NCBI GenBank assembly: GCA_019915135.1
Contig: JAHLMK010000006.1
Location: 124,001-188,000 of the forward strand
Source of the DNA: Strobilurus pachycystidiatus
Lineage: Eukaryota > Basidiomycota > Agaricomycetes > Agaricales > Physalacriaceae
Direction: 5' to 3'
Length of the DNA stretch: 64,000 nucleotides
Position numbers and translations under genes: made by a program. Shown piece by piece: positions 52,453 through 62,858 of the stretch. The notes under the pieces were generated by a model. The model was given only the letters and a program-made list of their open reading frames with translations, was not told the DNA's origin and did not search any database. How positions within the stretch are numbered: position 1 is the stretch's first letter; each line of letters begins with the position of its first letter.

Positions 52453-54251
52453 CTACAGGGCTTTCAGTACGAGAGGTGCCCTTCGATGTTTACGCACGCG
52501 TCGGTCGGTCCGTTCCTCATAATGATAATTGCCATCGTCTTCACCTGCATCAGTATCATCAGGATCTGATGCTGTACCTTGATGCTGACGTTCGCGTGAG
52601 TTGGTCTGTGCAGTAGCAGCGGTGTCGAGTACCCGTGCCCCCTGCGCACCACGGCTACTATTCGTCTTCTGCTCTTTCTGCACGTGTCCCCCAAGAACCA
52701 TAAGTGCGACTTCCTGCTCCTCGATCTTGGAATACTGGTCCCCTTGTGGCGGTGGTGCGACGGGTGCGGCAGTCTTCGCAGTAAGCCGCAAAGAACAACA
52801 ATTCCCAGGTTTCCCTCCGTTGTCCTGGTCACTCTCGTTGTCATCGTCATTGTCGGACGCAGCCATAAACTTGCTCCTCTTCCTTTTGTCCTTCTTGTCC
52901 TTCTCGAGCTCGTCGCTAGCGGTGGGCGCATAGGTGATGACGGACTCCAGCAATACATCATAGTCAGGGAGGGGAGCGCGACTTTGGAGGAGTGCCTCAA
53001 GATCTTTCGATAGGGTCCGAAGGGCTGGAAATGACGGGAGCGCCGAGGACAGCGATGCTTACAACGGCAGAAAAAGCGACCCTTTCAAATGGAAGGACGC
53101 TCTTGAGGACTTCCTGTTGGGTGAGGTGTAATCGATTGGCCAGCTGGAGAGCCGGTCCCCGTCAGTGTGATGTCAGATGCCGAATAAATAAAAACATGCA
53201 CTTGAAACTCGGCCGCCTTCCCCAGTTGTCTGCCCACTGCGCTGGCATTGCAGAACAAGTGCGCTGGCGAAAGGCTCAGAAACAGAGAGAAGTCGCGGCG
53301 CCATGTGCCTTCATCGCTACGGTCGTTCTCGATGGCAGAAGCCATGTCCGGGTCTCTCACGATGAGACTTTTGCGGAAGTCAATTGACAATCAGAGAACT
53401 ATGCGAAAGGTGCGCACGAGAGGTTGTTGATCGGCTCTTTTTGTGTCTTGATATGAAGCCGGTCAATTTTGATTTTGAAAGACAGTAAAGAAAAGCAACT
53501 TACCAGGAACGAGTGAAGCAAATCGGCAAACATCGAGGCTCTAAGAACCCAGGTACCCCCGTGCAAGAGACCCACACCAAGCTGATAGCCGTTACGAATG
53601 GAATCCATCGGGGAACGCTCGTCCTCGTCCTTTCCCTCGTCCTCACTCTCGTCGTTTTCCTCCGCTTTGTCATGTGGCTGTTCGTCCTCGAGAATGAGAT
53701 CAAGACTTTTTACATCGTCAATGAAATCCTGGATTGACTCCCGTAGCCCCTCAAACACCTTCAACAGACATTGGCCCTTCAGCGATTTAGCGGCCGGGGG
53801 AAGGGGGGGATTGGCGGGAAGGTCTGAGTATGGTAGGAACCTTTCGGTATTGAGATGCGACTCGAAAAGGCGTTGCAGATGGTAGTGTTCCAAGAAGGCC
53901 ATCAGGATGGTGCCCGTCTTGCCGCGGAGAGATCGACCGTAGTCCTCTAGCGCTTTGTGCTCCTTTCGGAAGGTAGGATCATTCTGGAGGGCTTGAGCAA
54001 TAGTCTGAAGAGCAGATCGAGATTGCTAGATATAATGTTATGGTGTAGATGCGGTCACGCCATTGATCGCGCACCTCTAGAGCAGCGCGGTATGTTGGCC
54101 GGCGAGTCACGGCCCCAACTGACGATGCATCCTCCTCGGGTTCTGTGGGTGGCTTCCAGAGATATAAGCTGCGCAGAAGACTGGATGTGGCAAATTGGGC
54201 GTCAGTCCCGAGATATTGGCTTATTTCGGCAGTTTTGGCGGACAGTGCCAT
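52453..54251 (-). CDS. Unrecognised gene (several exons, model incomplete)
   Basis: Supported exons: 54075-54251 (MALSAKTAEISQYLGTDAQF) and 53504-54004 (ALQNDPTFRKEHKALEDYGR, LMAFLEHYHLQRLFESHLNT, GYQLGVGLLHGGTWVLRASM). About 53217-53327 carries NDRSDEGTWRRDFSLFLSLS and GRQLGKAAEFQ, and a piece near 53158 carries LANRLHLTQQEV. A terminal acidic/Lys-rich tail ends at 52453. The intron 53328-53503 needs an AG far downstream to keep frame, and no clean splice joins the LANRLHL exon to the tail (TLSKDLEALLQSRAPLPDYD). Either an intron is mis-seen or the gene has begun to decay. It lies 395 bp beyond the YR element. No known domain. Confidence 0.55.
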
Positions 54252-54279
54252 GTTAAGTAGCTGCTAAGTACGTCAAGGT

Positions 54280-54565
54280 ATTCAGCCTTGAACAGGATCG
54301 AACTTCGGTCGGACCGGCGGCGCGGCCACATGGCGGGCATATTCCTCTGGCACGTGAACTTGAACCATGACCACACACCTCAAAGGCCGTTGTTCGGTAA
54401 CAGCAAACGCCATGGTTCGACCGCAGGCCTCAACACCCGCTTTAAATTTGCGCATATCGGCGACCAATGTCTCGCCCCAAGTCCGCCCAATGCGCCGCAT
54501 TGACACCACACCAAATTGTGGGGGGCTCACAGAGACGATGACGACGACGCGGAGAGTCTTGGACA
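54280..54565 (-). repeat. Dispersed repeat R1, copy C
   Basis: The reverse complement follows copies A and B through all landmark blocks (CATCGTCTCTGTGA, GTGTCAATGCGGCGCATT, GGTCATGGTTCAAGTTCACG, CGCCATGTGGCCGC, CCGCCGGTCCGA). Here the minus strand is open for 94 codons (SPPQFGVVSMRRIGRTWGET .. CVVMVQVHVPEEYARHV), which reads like real protein. It may therefore preserve the coding sense of the repeat. Confidence 0.6.
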
Positions 54566-55963
54566 AGAGCGGTACGTGTTTCCATTTTGCTCTGTCGTGC
54601 TGTCGTGTCCCTTATTTGGGGTTCAGCATTGGCCACTACGCGTTCATACAACACCGGAAGCATCCCGATAATTTCTCAGTACAAGTTATGCATTGCTTTC
54701 CCCCAATTATGTGCGTCCTCTTCCTCGCCCACGTACATGTGGCCAATTCTTTCCTAGCGAGAACGCCAATCCTCATCCTAACTATCAACACATCTTCATG
54801 GGCGTGCATCCCAAACCTCACAGTCTCTGGATCAAGCAAGACTACAATCTAGACCGGTAGACTGTCAAGTTGCAGGAGGACTCCGTCGGACTGGCTTCTA
54901 CTGCATGGTCCCGTGGGTGAATTGTACTCTTTACGCGAAAGAATTGAGGGATTGTGCGGTGAAGGACGCTGCCACGCTTGGTTGAGTAATTTCTTTCTTC
55001 TGTCTTTCTTTTCTGGCTCTAACGGTCGACGAAGGCAATGACACGCCCCCAACCCTCACACCGTTAATCCCCCCACTCCTTCTTTCCTGCCCATACGACG
55101 TCTTCGAGCGCACTGCAGCCCGGCTTCATTATTACTATCAGCCTCGGTTTTGGCTCACGCGTCGCTATTCCCTCCACTGGCAATGGACCCGGGATGGGCC
55201 AATGATGTCTTTGCTCATACGGTCGACTGATGTTGACCCAGCAGGCCACGACTACATTGTTCTTTAGATTGGTTTTTCTTGGTTTAAGTATCACTGTAAC
55301 AGAGCTAATTAATGCTAATACTATAAGTACATGGGACACTCGGAAGCAACACGACGGCGATGTGAAAGCGTGTCAGCTGACCGACGTCATTCTACGACCA
55401 GGACCACCATAGGGACTCGGAGTGCAGGGAAAGAAAATATATGCGTCACAAAAGTCCGCCCACGGCGATTTCGGGCGTACCTTCAGCGCTGGTTGTCAGC
55501 AGCATATATATATGCCGAATTGTGATTCTGCCCACGACTCCACATATTCGTCTCTCATTCTATCCACTGCAACCGATACCGCACACGTCTTTCAAGCACG
55601 CACAGCGCAAGTACAAGTCAAGTGCTGTTGAACTTTGGGTTGCCGCTACCTAATACCGACTCATCGACAGGGCGTCACTCGAGACTCAAGGACAGATACA
55701 AGAGAGCGCACATCGTATTCTGTGTTCACGTAAAACCGCTTGGCTTATACGATCCTCTGCTAAACCCCTGGTCGATTGTCTACTTCGACTACAGAACCAA
55801 GTTGTATCTACGCTGGTACGGTGCTCTTCATTGAGAGAAAATTCGAGCCTGATGGACCACAGACTCGGAGAACACCACTGGCTGCTGATTGAACTTCAAA
55901 TTTCAAGTTGCCATCTCGCTCCTGCTAGGGTACGTGTAGCGCTCTTTTTGTGAGGGTGCGGAA
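54566..55963. other. Intergenic with duplicated F-box upstream block
   Basis: No gene seen. From about 55360 to 55770 it is similar to 58640-58985, the upstream region of the second F-box copy. Shared blocks include CACAAGTCCGCCC-like, CAGCATATATA, CTGCCCACGAC, ACTCATCGACAGG and TGTATTCTGCGTGT-like motifs. It should contain the promoter of the 55964 gene (ATATATATAT near 55505). Confidence 0.5.
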
Positions 55964-56950
55964 TTGATGACGCTTAGCCAGATGGCTTCCTCCACGCCTC
56001 TTTCGTGCCACGCATGCGGAGAACCCTATCGCTTCCGCCATCCATCCCCAGGTTACTCGTCGGAGTTACTCGATGGCCTACCTCTCTCGAATGAACCTGC
56101 GCTGGAGGCTCACGCGAATCCTATTCGTGATGAGATCCTCCCGAAAGCCGAGCAGGAATTGTTGGTCGTCCAAACCGAGTTGGACCGTCTAGACGCTGCG
56201 ATGGCGTTGTTGGCCGCCGAGCGAGACCGCCTCGAGGCGGAGAAATCCCGTCTGGAGACGACGGTGTCGCGCTCGCGCGGGCTGCTTTCTCCCTTGAGAC
56301 GCTTCCCTGTCGAGTGCCTCACCGCGATCTTTCACTGGTACTGCGACGAGGACGACTATGTCTTCGACCTAGGGAAGGGTCCGTGGGCTCTTAGTTATAT
56401 CTGCCATCGTTGGCGCGATATAGTCCTCGGCGATCCTAGTCTCTGGACACACCTCAGCATCGACCGCAAAGGTGCCTTTTTCAGACCAATAAATCCCTGG
56501 GAAAAGATTCTCGCTCTTCGTGTCAGTCGAACCACAAACCTACCCATATCTTTCCTTCTCCACACAACTTACGTGTTTACCAATGATCCTGATATTGACG
56601 ATGACCGCGACTATACAATACTCAATGAGGATGGAGAATGGAGCCACCAAGAGATATTGGGGTACTTAATGAAACTTTCCAAGAGGTGGAAGCGTGTCCA
56701 CTTTAACGTCGAGTGGCAGGTTCTGGAGCAGCTGTCGAGGGTCGCTGGGAAGCTGCCGCTTTTGGAGTCTCTTTGCATTGAGTTGCAGTATCCCGAAGAA
56801 CTTGCCATTCGTGATGATGGTACGAAACTACTCTTCAATGCCTTCAAAGTAGCGCCACGGCTACGCACAGTCAAACTCATTGATACGGGTAATCTTGAGG
56901 TCATTCTACCTCTTGCGCAGTTAGAGACGGTTGATCTGCGTAGTCATTGA
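55964..56950 (+). pseudogene. F-box gene, C-terminally truncated (328 aa)
   Basis: Starts MMTLSQMASSTPLSCHACGE, nearly the same as the intact paralogue at 4513-6099. It has CxxC, a coiled coil, the F-box (LRRFPVECLTAIFHWYC) and the first leucine-rich part. It stops at TGA 56948-56950 right after LAQLETVDLR, where the intact protein runs on for about 190 residues. The frame is clean up to that point. A short product with a working F-box is possible, so it may be a truncated gene rather than dead. Confidence 0.7.
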
Positions 56951-57239
56951 TATCATACATACCATACATAGTGATTTCGTAGAGCCCATTTTCGCGTAGA
57001 TTCATCTAGTGGCATATATACCCTCCACAAACTTCTTCGTCATTTCCTCGTTCTCAAAGATGGCATAGGCCTCTAGGTATCATCCAACAAAGCGCTGACC
57101 TAGCCTTGATGTCGGGATATTTGGGCCGCTACCACTATGGGCCTCGGAGACAGGATGCGAGACAGGGGAGATATCCGACAGAAATTGGATTGTGGAGAGT
57201 GCATCCGACTAGAAGTTGAAGAAAATAGGCGCATGTCAC

Positions 57240-57300
57240 TTGGTCCGTCGCCTCGGACCGGCGGGCACGGCCACATGGCGGGCATATAGGCTCGGGTCCA
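57240..57300 (-). repeat. Dispersed repeat R1, copy D (fragment)
   Basis: Reverse complement carries ATATGCCCGCCATGTGGCCG and CCGGTCCGAGGCGACGGACC, the core of R1. Confidence 0.55.
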
Positions 57301-58639
57301 TCCGCTTCTTCCACGTGGCTGCGCTATTCACGTTTGCGAAGCGGCTGGTAGGAACGGACCGTCACATGGCAGGGTCACGAATTTGTGACAAATGACTTGT
57401 CATTTTCGTCCATGGACCCCGCCAAAATTTGCTCTCCTGCTTCGTCCCATCTCCTCTATGCCTCGCAACCCTCTGGACTACCTCTTTGATGAATGAATCA
57501 GCATCACCTCTGTCTGGGACACCTTGACACTGTCGTCACCTCATCTTTCTCCGTGTCTGCATATCTGGGTCCGGTCCACTGGTATACCTCTGCTTGTGCT
57601 TCGGCAGACGCAAAACCCCTCGAAACTGCATTAAATATCATCTAGCATAGTTAAATTACGCATCCGCTACTCTCAGGATCTCAATTCCCTGTGGCTCTCT
57701 ACAGCTGTCATGCTATCCACTTTTTTGGGTCTGTGCGCAGCGCTGGCCTCCCGTTTGCACTCGTGAGTAAGCGTATCTCAATTTTGTGATGCTCTGATAT
57801 GATTTTTTGAATTTCCACGGCAAACTTTCTCTCTTCAATTTCCCGTGTCCGGGATTCTCAGATATCGCAATTGTGGGTTTAATTTATTGTCATTTTCCTA
57901 TTCCTTTTGTTTTCTGAATCAAAATAATGTTATCAATGGACTGTGTGATTGAGAAGTGGCTGGCTACAGTGAGGAATGAATAAGAACAAATTCTGTAACC
58001 GAGGAAGCGAAATTTCGCTAAGTCTTTTGTCACAACCCGGGGCCCCTCCCAAAAAGGCGCGGATTCTACCAGTCGGTATATGAACTCACTTTTCCCCTTG
58101 CACAAATAAGAACCAAATAAAGAACAAATAAGAACCAAACATGACCTCGTGCGTAAGGATCAATGTGAGGTCATCATACCGACTGGTTTACGAGTCTAGC
58201 GGGCATATTCCCCTTGCACTCGGACCATGACAACACATTTCAACGCCAGTCTTTGACTCCTGGCTAGACTGCACTGGTTCACGCAATGGAGCACTCTCAA
58301 AGTATCCGAGGTGAAGGTTGTTCACGCCCTGGAGCGAGTCCTATTTGATCCTCTCAAACGTGACTTTCAACGTCAATTTTTGCAGGTGTCGTCACCACCT
58401 CTATCCCGTTCGTCTCTATTCCCGTCTTCCTCTCCCCTGCCTCTACAAAACATCTCCCCAAATGCGTCCCACTTCCGCCAGTATTCATCCTCGTCGTGTT
58501 TGTGCCGGCGATGATCCTTTCCCTTGAACTTGAAGATATACTGTCGCAACGCACGTGAAAAGATCCGCTTTCAAAGCACGACGCGTTGCTCGCTTTCATC
58601 GATGTCAAGTGCCGCACCACGGATCTGGTCCCCGCAGTA

Positions 58640-58985
58640 CCAACTTTCGGTGCAATCGTATTCGGGCCTGCAGTATTTGCGTCGCACAAGTCCGCCCTCG
58701 ACGATCTCGGGCGAATTCCAGGGCTAGTCGTCAGCATATATAGTCCTGATCCTGACACTGCCCACGACATCTTATCCGTCTCTCGTTGTATCGACTACAA
58801 CGGTACCAGGGATACGCACATATAAGCGTCTTCGAAACACGCACAATACAAGTACAGGTATAGTGCTCCCCAAACTTTGGGTTGTCCTGACATTGACTCA
58901 TCGACAGGCCCCCTCGGGACTCGGGGACGATTATTGGAGGGCACACATTGTATTCTGCGTGTACGTGTAACCGCTTGTCTCGCAT
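58640..58985 (+). repeat. Duplicated F-box upstream block
   Basis: Similar in order to 55360-55770 upstream of the 55964 F-box gene. It shows that the two F-box copies arose as a tandem duplication including promoter sequence. Confidence 0.6.
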
Positions 58986-59065
58986 GATCGTTTCTTCCAA
59001 AACAGTGCGTGTAAAGCTCTATTCTGTGATGGTACCAAAATGAAATTAATGGTACTGGCTGACAG

Positions 59066-59987
59066 ATGGCTTCCATGTCCCTTGCACCGCTTTCGTGCCA
59101 CTCATGCGGAGAAACATCCACGAAATATACCTTCCTCAAGTCAACCCGGTCGAAGGGCAGGTTCTTAAACAGCTTGGATCTACGGTCATCGGGAACCTGC
59201 CGCTTCTGGAGTCTCTTTATATCGAGTTGATAGATGGCCGTTACCAGGACTACACATCGTTCAGGGCCCCACTCGATGCCTTCCAAGTAGCGCCACGGCT
59301 ACGCGCAGTCCACCTTGTTGATACCGATAGGTTTGGATCATCCTGCCGTTCGCACAGTTGGAGACTGTCAATCTGCGACTTATTGAGATATCGAAAGCTC
59401 TCGACGACGCTGTCAATTTTGTCTCTAATTATCCGCGTCTGCGTTCAATCACTGTTGACTACGGCAGGATCGGTGATATGATCAGAAGACACTACGAGAA
59501 CATCTTCATATCATCCACCAGTCTCCGCTCCCTTGATATCCGCGGTCGCGACTTGTCTATTTTCTCCACTTCCCTTCATCCATTGCTGGAGACGCTACAC
59601 CTCAATGGCGTTTGTGACAGAAAGGACGTCTTGACATTCCTCAGACATTCACGATCGACTCAGCTAAAGCAGATGGCGCTGTGTTGCTATCACTGCCCCA
59701 ATACCTACCGCGACTTCTTTGAGGAGTTACTCGATGTCGTATCCTCAGTGGAAGAGTTCGACCTTCTCGTTTGGTACGAACAGGACGCCGAGAGTCATGG
59801 TGTGGACCAGCCGGATGTTGATATGGTCGAGGAGATCCACAAGGAGGTTACTCGCGCTTTGAACACTTCTATGGTTCACGCGAAGTTACCATCGTTGAAG
59901 TCCTTCCGTGTTCAGATTCGGGTAGACAACAAGGGAAGCAATTCTCTAGAGCCCCAGTCCCGACGCGAGATCGTGATACGACCATAG
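59066..59987 (+). pseudogene. F-box pseudogene with central deletion and frameshift
   Basis: ATG 59066 gives MASMSLAPLSCHSCGE, the family N-terminus. The sequence then jumps to the leucine-rich part (GNLPLLESLYIELIDGR) in another frame, so the coiled coil and F-box are deleted. At about 59331-59336 (GGTTTGGATCATCC) a base is missing, and the frame moves again into LETVNLRLIEISKALDDAVN. From there it is open to the C-terminus (SRREIVIRP). It keeps the tail that the upstream copy lacks. Confidence 0.8.
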
Positions 59988-60574
59988 TTTTGTCAGTATG
60001 TTTTCCTGCGCAGATAGGATAGGGTAGATCCACAGTTAGTCACTTCCGAAACCACTTGAATGTGTTTAATATTACTGCGCCCGTATTTGTATGTGGCACG
60101 TACATTGCTATGTACTTATGACCTTGCGGACTCTCTCCGCATTGAGGTGACATAACCACTCGGAACCAGGGACGACAAAGAGAGAAAGCGATGCACATAG
60201 CGCTGAAATCAAACTGGCCCAATCTTCACAGGGCCATGGCACGCACTCTGCTGCAACTGTACGTCAATCTAAAATTAATTATCCAAAAACCTCTAACCTC
60301 CCCCTCACGGGCAGGCTTTTCAGTCTTTGCCACACAGCTTTCAATGGAAGTGCATTCGTACTGCGACTGAACAGCAAGCCAGTTCAAACGAGTACAAGAA
60401 GTCAATAGTTTCGATGCCAAGAAACAGACTACAATTATTTACTGGGGTAGTGTATACGCAACATATATCGATACCCGCCTACTGTAGGAGCAAACTGAAC
60501 ACCCATTCATTGACACCGAAGATGTATGACAAGACAACGGAGGCGCCGGTGGAATCTGACAACACTCCACACAA
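59988..60574. other. Intergenic between convergent F-box genes; nothing seen
   Basis: A 587-bp gap between the pseudogene end and the stop of the 60575-62170 gene. No feature recognised. Confidence 0.4.
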
Positions 60575-62170
60575 TCATGCGCACCCATTGTGGTATTTCA
60601 CAGCAATTTCACGACTCCGCCCCGGCTGGTCCAGCACTCCGACCTCTATCCTCAATATCCGGAGTTTCTGTATCTTCCCAGCCTTGCAGAGCTCCGTGAC
60701 TACATCATCCATGACCTCGACCAGCTCCTGGAGCCTTTGTTCATGCGTTGGGTCGTCCACTCCCACCTCGCCGTCCGGAATCGCGAATTGCGGTAAATAC
60801 CTCGCATTAACCGAAAGCTCTTCGAGTTGTGGAAGCATCTCCAACGCGGTTTTGATATGCGCGGCAATGATAGAGCAGGCGCGAAGGTGGAGGTGTAAGC
60901 GCTTCAGGGTTGAAGAAGAATCGGTGTTCGTGAGGAATGTGGTTATGGACTGGGGGTCGCTTATGTCGCGGAGGTGCAGTTCCTCGAGTAGCGGGCTGCG
61001 AAGGCATTGGAAAAGGGGGTAAGAGGATGGCTGTAAAGGAATAGAGAGAGTGCGAAGGGACGTCCGTAGTGCTTGTGGTACCACCACGAAGGAGTTCGAT
61101 TGTACAAGACCACCGTAGTAGTCGTCATACTCCACCGAAAGCGAGGAGAGGAGAGGGCAGGTGGCAATGTACTCGATGGCTTCCTCGAATGCGGTTTGTG
61201 GGGTCCTGGCGCCGAACCGGACTGTAGTTAACTGCGTCATGGGTATGGGAACGGACAGATGAACGCGTTTTAGGCGGAAATTCTCGAGTCGAATCGAACG
61301 AAGTTTCGGTGCCGACTTGAATACTTCAAGAAGGGGCGGTAGGGAATCGAACCCAGGATTGACGTGAAGTGAATGCAGGATTGGTAGCCTCCCTGTTACA
61401 AAGGGTAGAAGCGCCACGCTGAGGGGACCCAGAGGTATACGGAGATGTTCCCACTGCTCGGAGTGCATCGCCAACATTCTCAAGCACTGCCTTTTCCCAA
61501 GGAACCTGTTCAAGTGAGCCCGTAGCTCATACGCGCCCAATCTGGAATGGATATAGACGCTTATGGGTCGCCTTTGTGCGCGTATCAGCTGCGTCGAGAG
61601 GAGGCTGGGCCAGTTCTCGGAGCGGCACTCATCCTCGAACCGTTCAGTCAAGTTGAAGGATGACCAAAAGCTGGGATTGGAGAGGACGATGAAGCGCCAG
61701 CGCTGACAGACGTGGCTAAGGGCCCACGAGCCTTTCGATGTGTCGAAGATAAACCGACCGCCCTTGCCATGTCGACTGCTACTGCCAGCGTCGCCGGCGC
61801 AGTACCAGTGGAAGACATCCGTCAGGCACTCGACAGGGAAACGACGCAGTGGAGAGAGTAGATTGCGAATATGTGCCACCATTTCGGAGAGTCGATCCTC
61901 CTCGTCCTTGAGACGCTTCCGCTCCGTATCCATGTCCGCAAAGAAAGCATGGAGCCGGTCTAATTCATCCCTGACGGCAAGAAGTTCTCGCTCGGCGGTG
62001 GGCACCACTTCCTCGCGAAAAGTACGTGCATCCGCGTCTGTTACTTGGAAGTCGTTCGGGATAGGATCGGGAAGGCTCTCGTATAAGGTGGACGTGTAGC
62101 CGGGGAACGGGCCTGCGGGGCGATACGGCTCCTTACAAGCATGGCAGGATGCACACGCCGGCTCGTCCAT
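60575..62170 (-). CDS. F-box protein (intact, 531 aa)
   Basis: Single exon. N-terminal CHAC at residues 9-12, then KEPYRPAGPFPGYTSTLYES. Coiled coil at about 52-104 (ERELLAVRDELDRLHAFFAD, KRLKDEEDRLSEMVAHIRNL). F-box at about 106-165 (LSPLRRFPVECLTDVFHWYC, GSWALSHVCQRWRFIVLSNP). Leucine-rich tail (RLPILHSLHVNPG, SPLLEELHLRDIS, LPQLEELSVNARY). The same layout as 170-1687 and 4513-6099. The ATG at 62168-62170 aligns with family starts. Role by family: SCF adaptor, target unknown. Confidence 0.87.
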   Translation of the reverse strand: MDEPACASCHACKEPYRPAGPFPGYTSTLYESLPDPIPNDFQVTDADARTFREEVVPTAERELLAVRDELDRLHAFFADMDTERKRLKDEEDRLSEMVAHIRNLLSPLRRFPVECLTDVFHWYCAGDAGSSSRHGKGGRFIFDTSKGSWALSHVCQRWRFIVLSNPSFWSSFNLTERFEDECRSENWPSLLSTQLIRAQRRPISVYIHSRLGAYELRAHLNRFLGKRQCLRMLAMHSEQWEHLRIPLGPLSVALLPFVTGRLPILHSLHVNPGFDSLPPLLEVFKSAPKLRSIRLENFRLKRVHLSVPIPMTQLTTVRFGARTPQTAFEEAIEYIATCPLLSSLSVEYDDYYGGLVQSNSFVVVPQALRTSLRTLSIPLQPSSYPLFQCLRSPLLEELHLRDISDPQSITTFLTNTDSSSTLKRLHLHLRACSIIAAHIKTALEMLPQLEELSVNARYLPQFAIPDGEVGVDDPTHEQRLQELVEVMDDVVTELCKAGKIQKLRILRIEVGVLDQPGRSREIAVKYHNGCA

Positions 62171-62858
62171 CTAGAGAGCGACGGTGAGCTTTCGGAGTGG
62201 ATTGAAACGGCAGTGACAGGTCTTTCTGCCGAAACGAACCTTTGCGCGTAGGATGGAAGCTGGAGCAGAGGCACAGGAAGGTAGAGCAAATCTATGCACA
62301 GATCAGACGGGGTGTATAAAAAAATACAGGCTGGGCCAAATACCTGGTATGAAATGAACGAAATATCTCCTTTGACGCAACAGACTTGACGAGCGCGTCT
62401 CAGAGTTAGATCTTCGGCGGCGCGAGACGCGTTTGATGAAAATTTTTCACAGCAATCGACGTGATTTGAGTTCAAGCAGTGTCGAGTGAATTCGAGAAGG
62501 ATTCGCCATGCCGGCCAATGCCGAAGGCGACGTAAGCTCGAAAGGGAAATGTGCGCATGCCGCCCTCCCGCCATGGCCCATGGATGACTACTGTGCCCTG
62601 ACTCTGCACGCGCTCAGCGACCTCTTTTCTTAGAGCGGCGAAATGCAATGTCATATTGGTATCAAGAAGGAAAATGGAACCGTTTGGGCCCTTCGATGCT
62701 TATGACCATCTGAAGAGTTACCTCAAATCAAGTATTGAATTGCAATATATGTGATCGTCGGAAGAACATCAAGATACTGGTTTATACGGTTGTACACTTG
62801 GAGTAAGCCCTGAACATTGGCAATATCCTAGCTTGAACTGACTTCATCATCTGAGTTG
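62171..62858. other. Intergenic: promoter region of the F-box gene at 62170
   Basis: It contains an AT-rich GTATAAAAAAATAC tract at about 62317, roughly 150 bp upstream of the ATG. No gene supported. Confidence 0.4.

Larger units (their letters stand above)
56951..59065. other. Intergenic with R1 fragments and duplicated promoter
   Basis: It holds R1 copy D (about 57240-57300, GGTCCGTCGCCTCGGACCGG and CGGCCACATGGCGGGCATAT) and a shorter copy E (about 58198-58245, GCGGGCATATTCCCC), both on the minus strand. The block 58640-58985 matches 55360-55770. No other gene is seen. Confidence 0.5.

Noticed and set aside
62041..62574. 177-residue minus-strand ORF
   Set aside because: It lies over the start of the intact F-box gene and its promoter in another frame; composition is that of a shadow.
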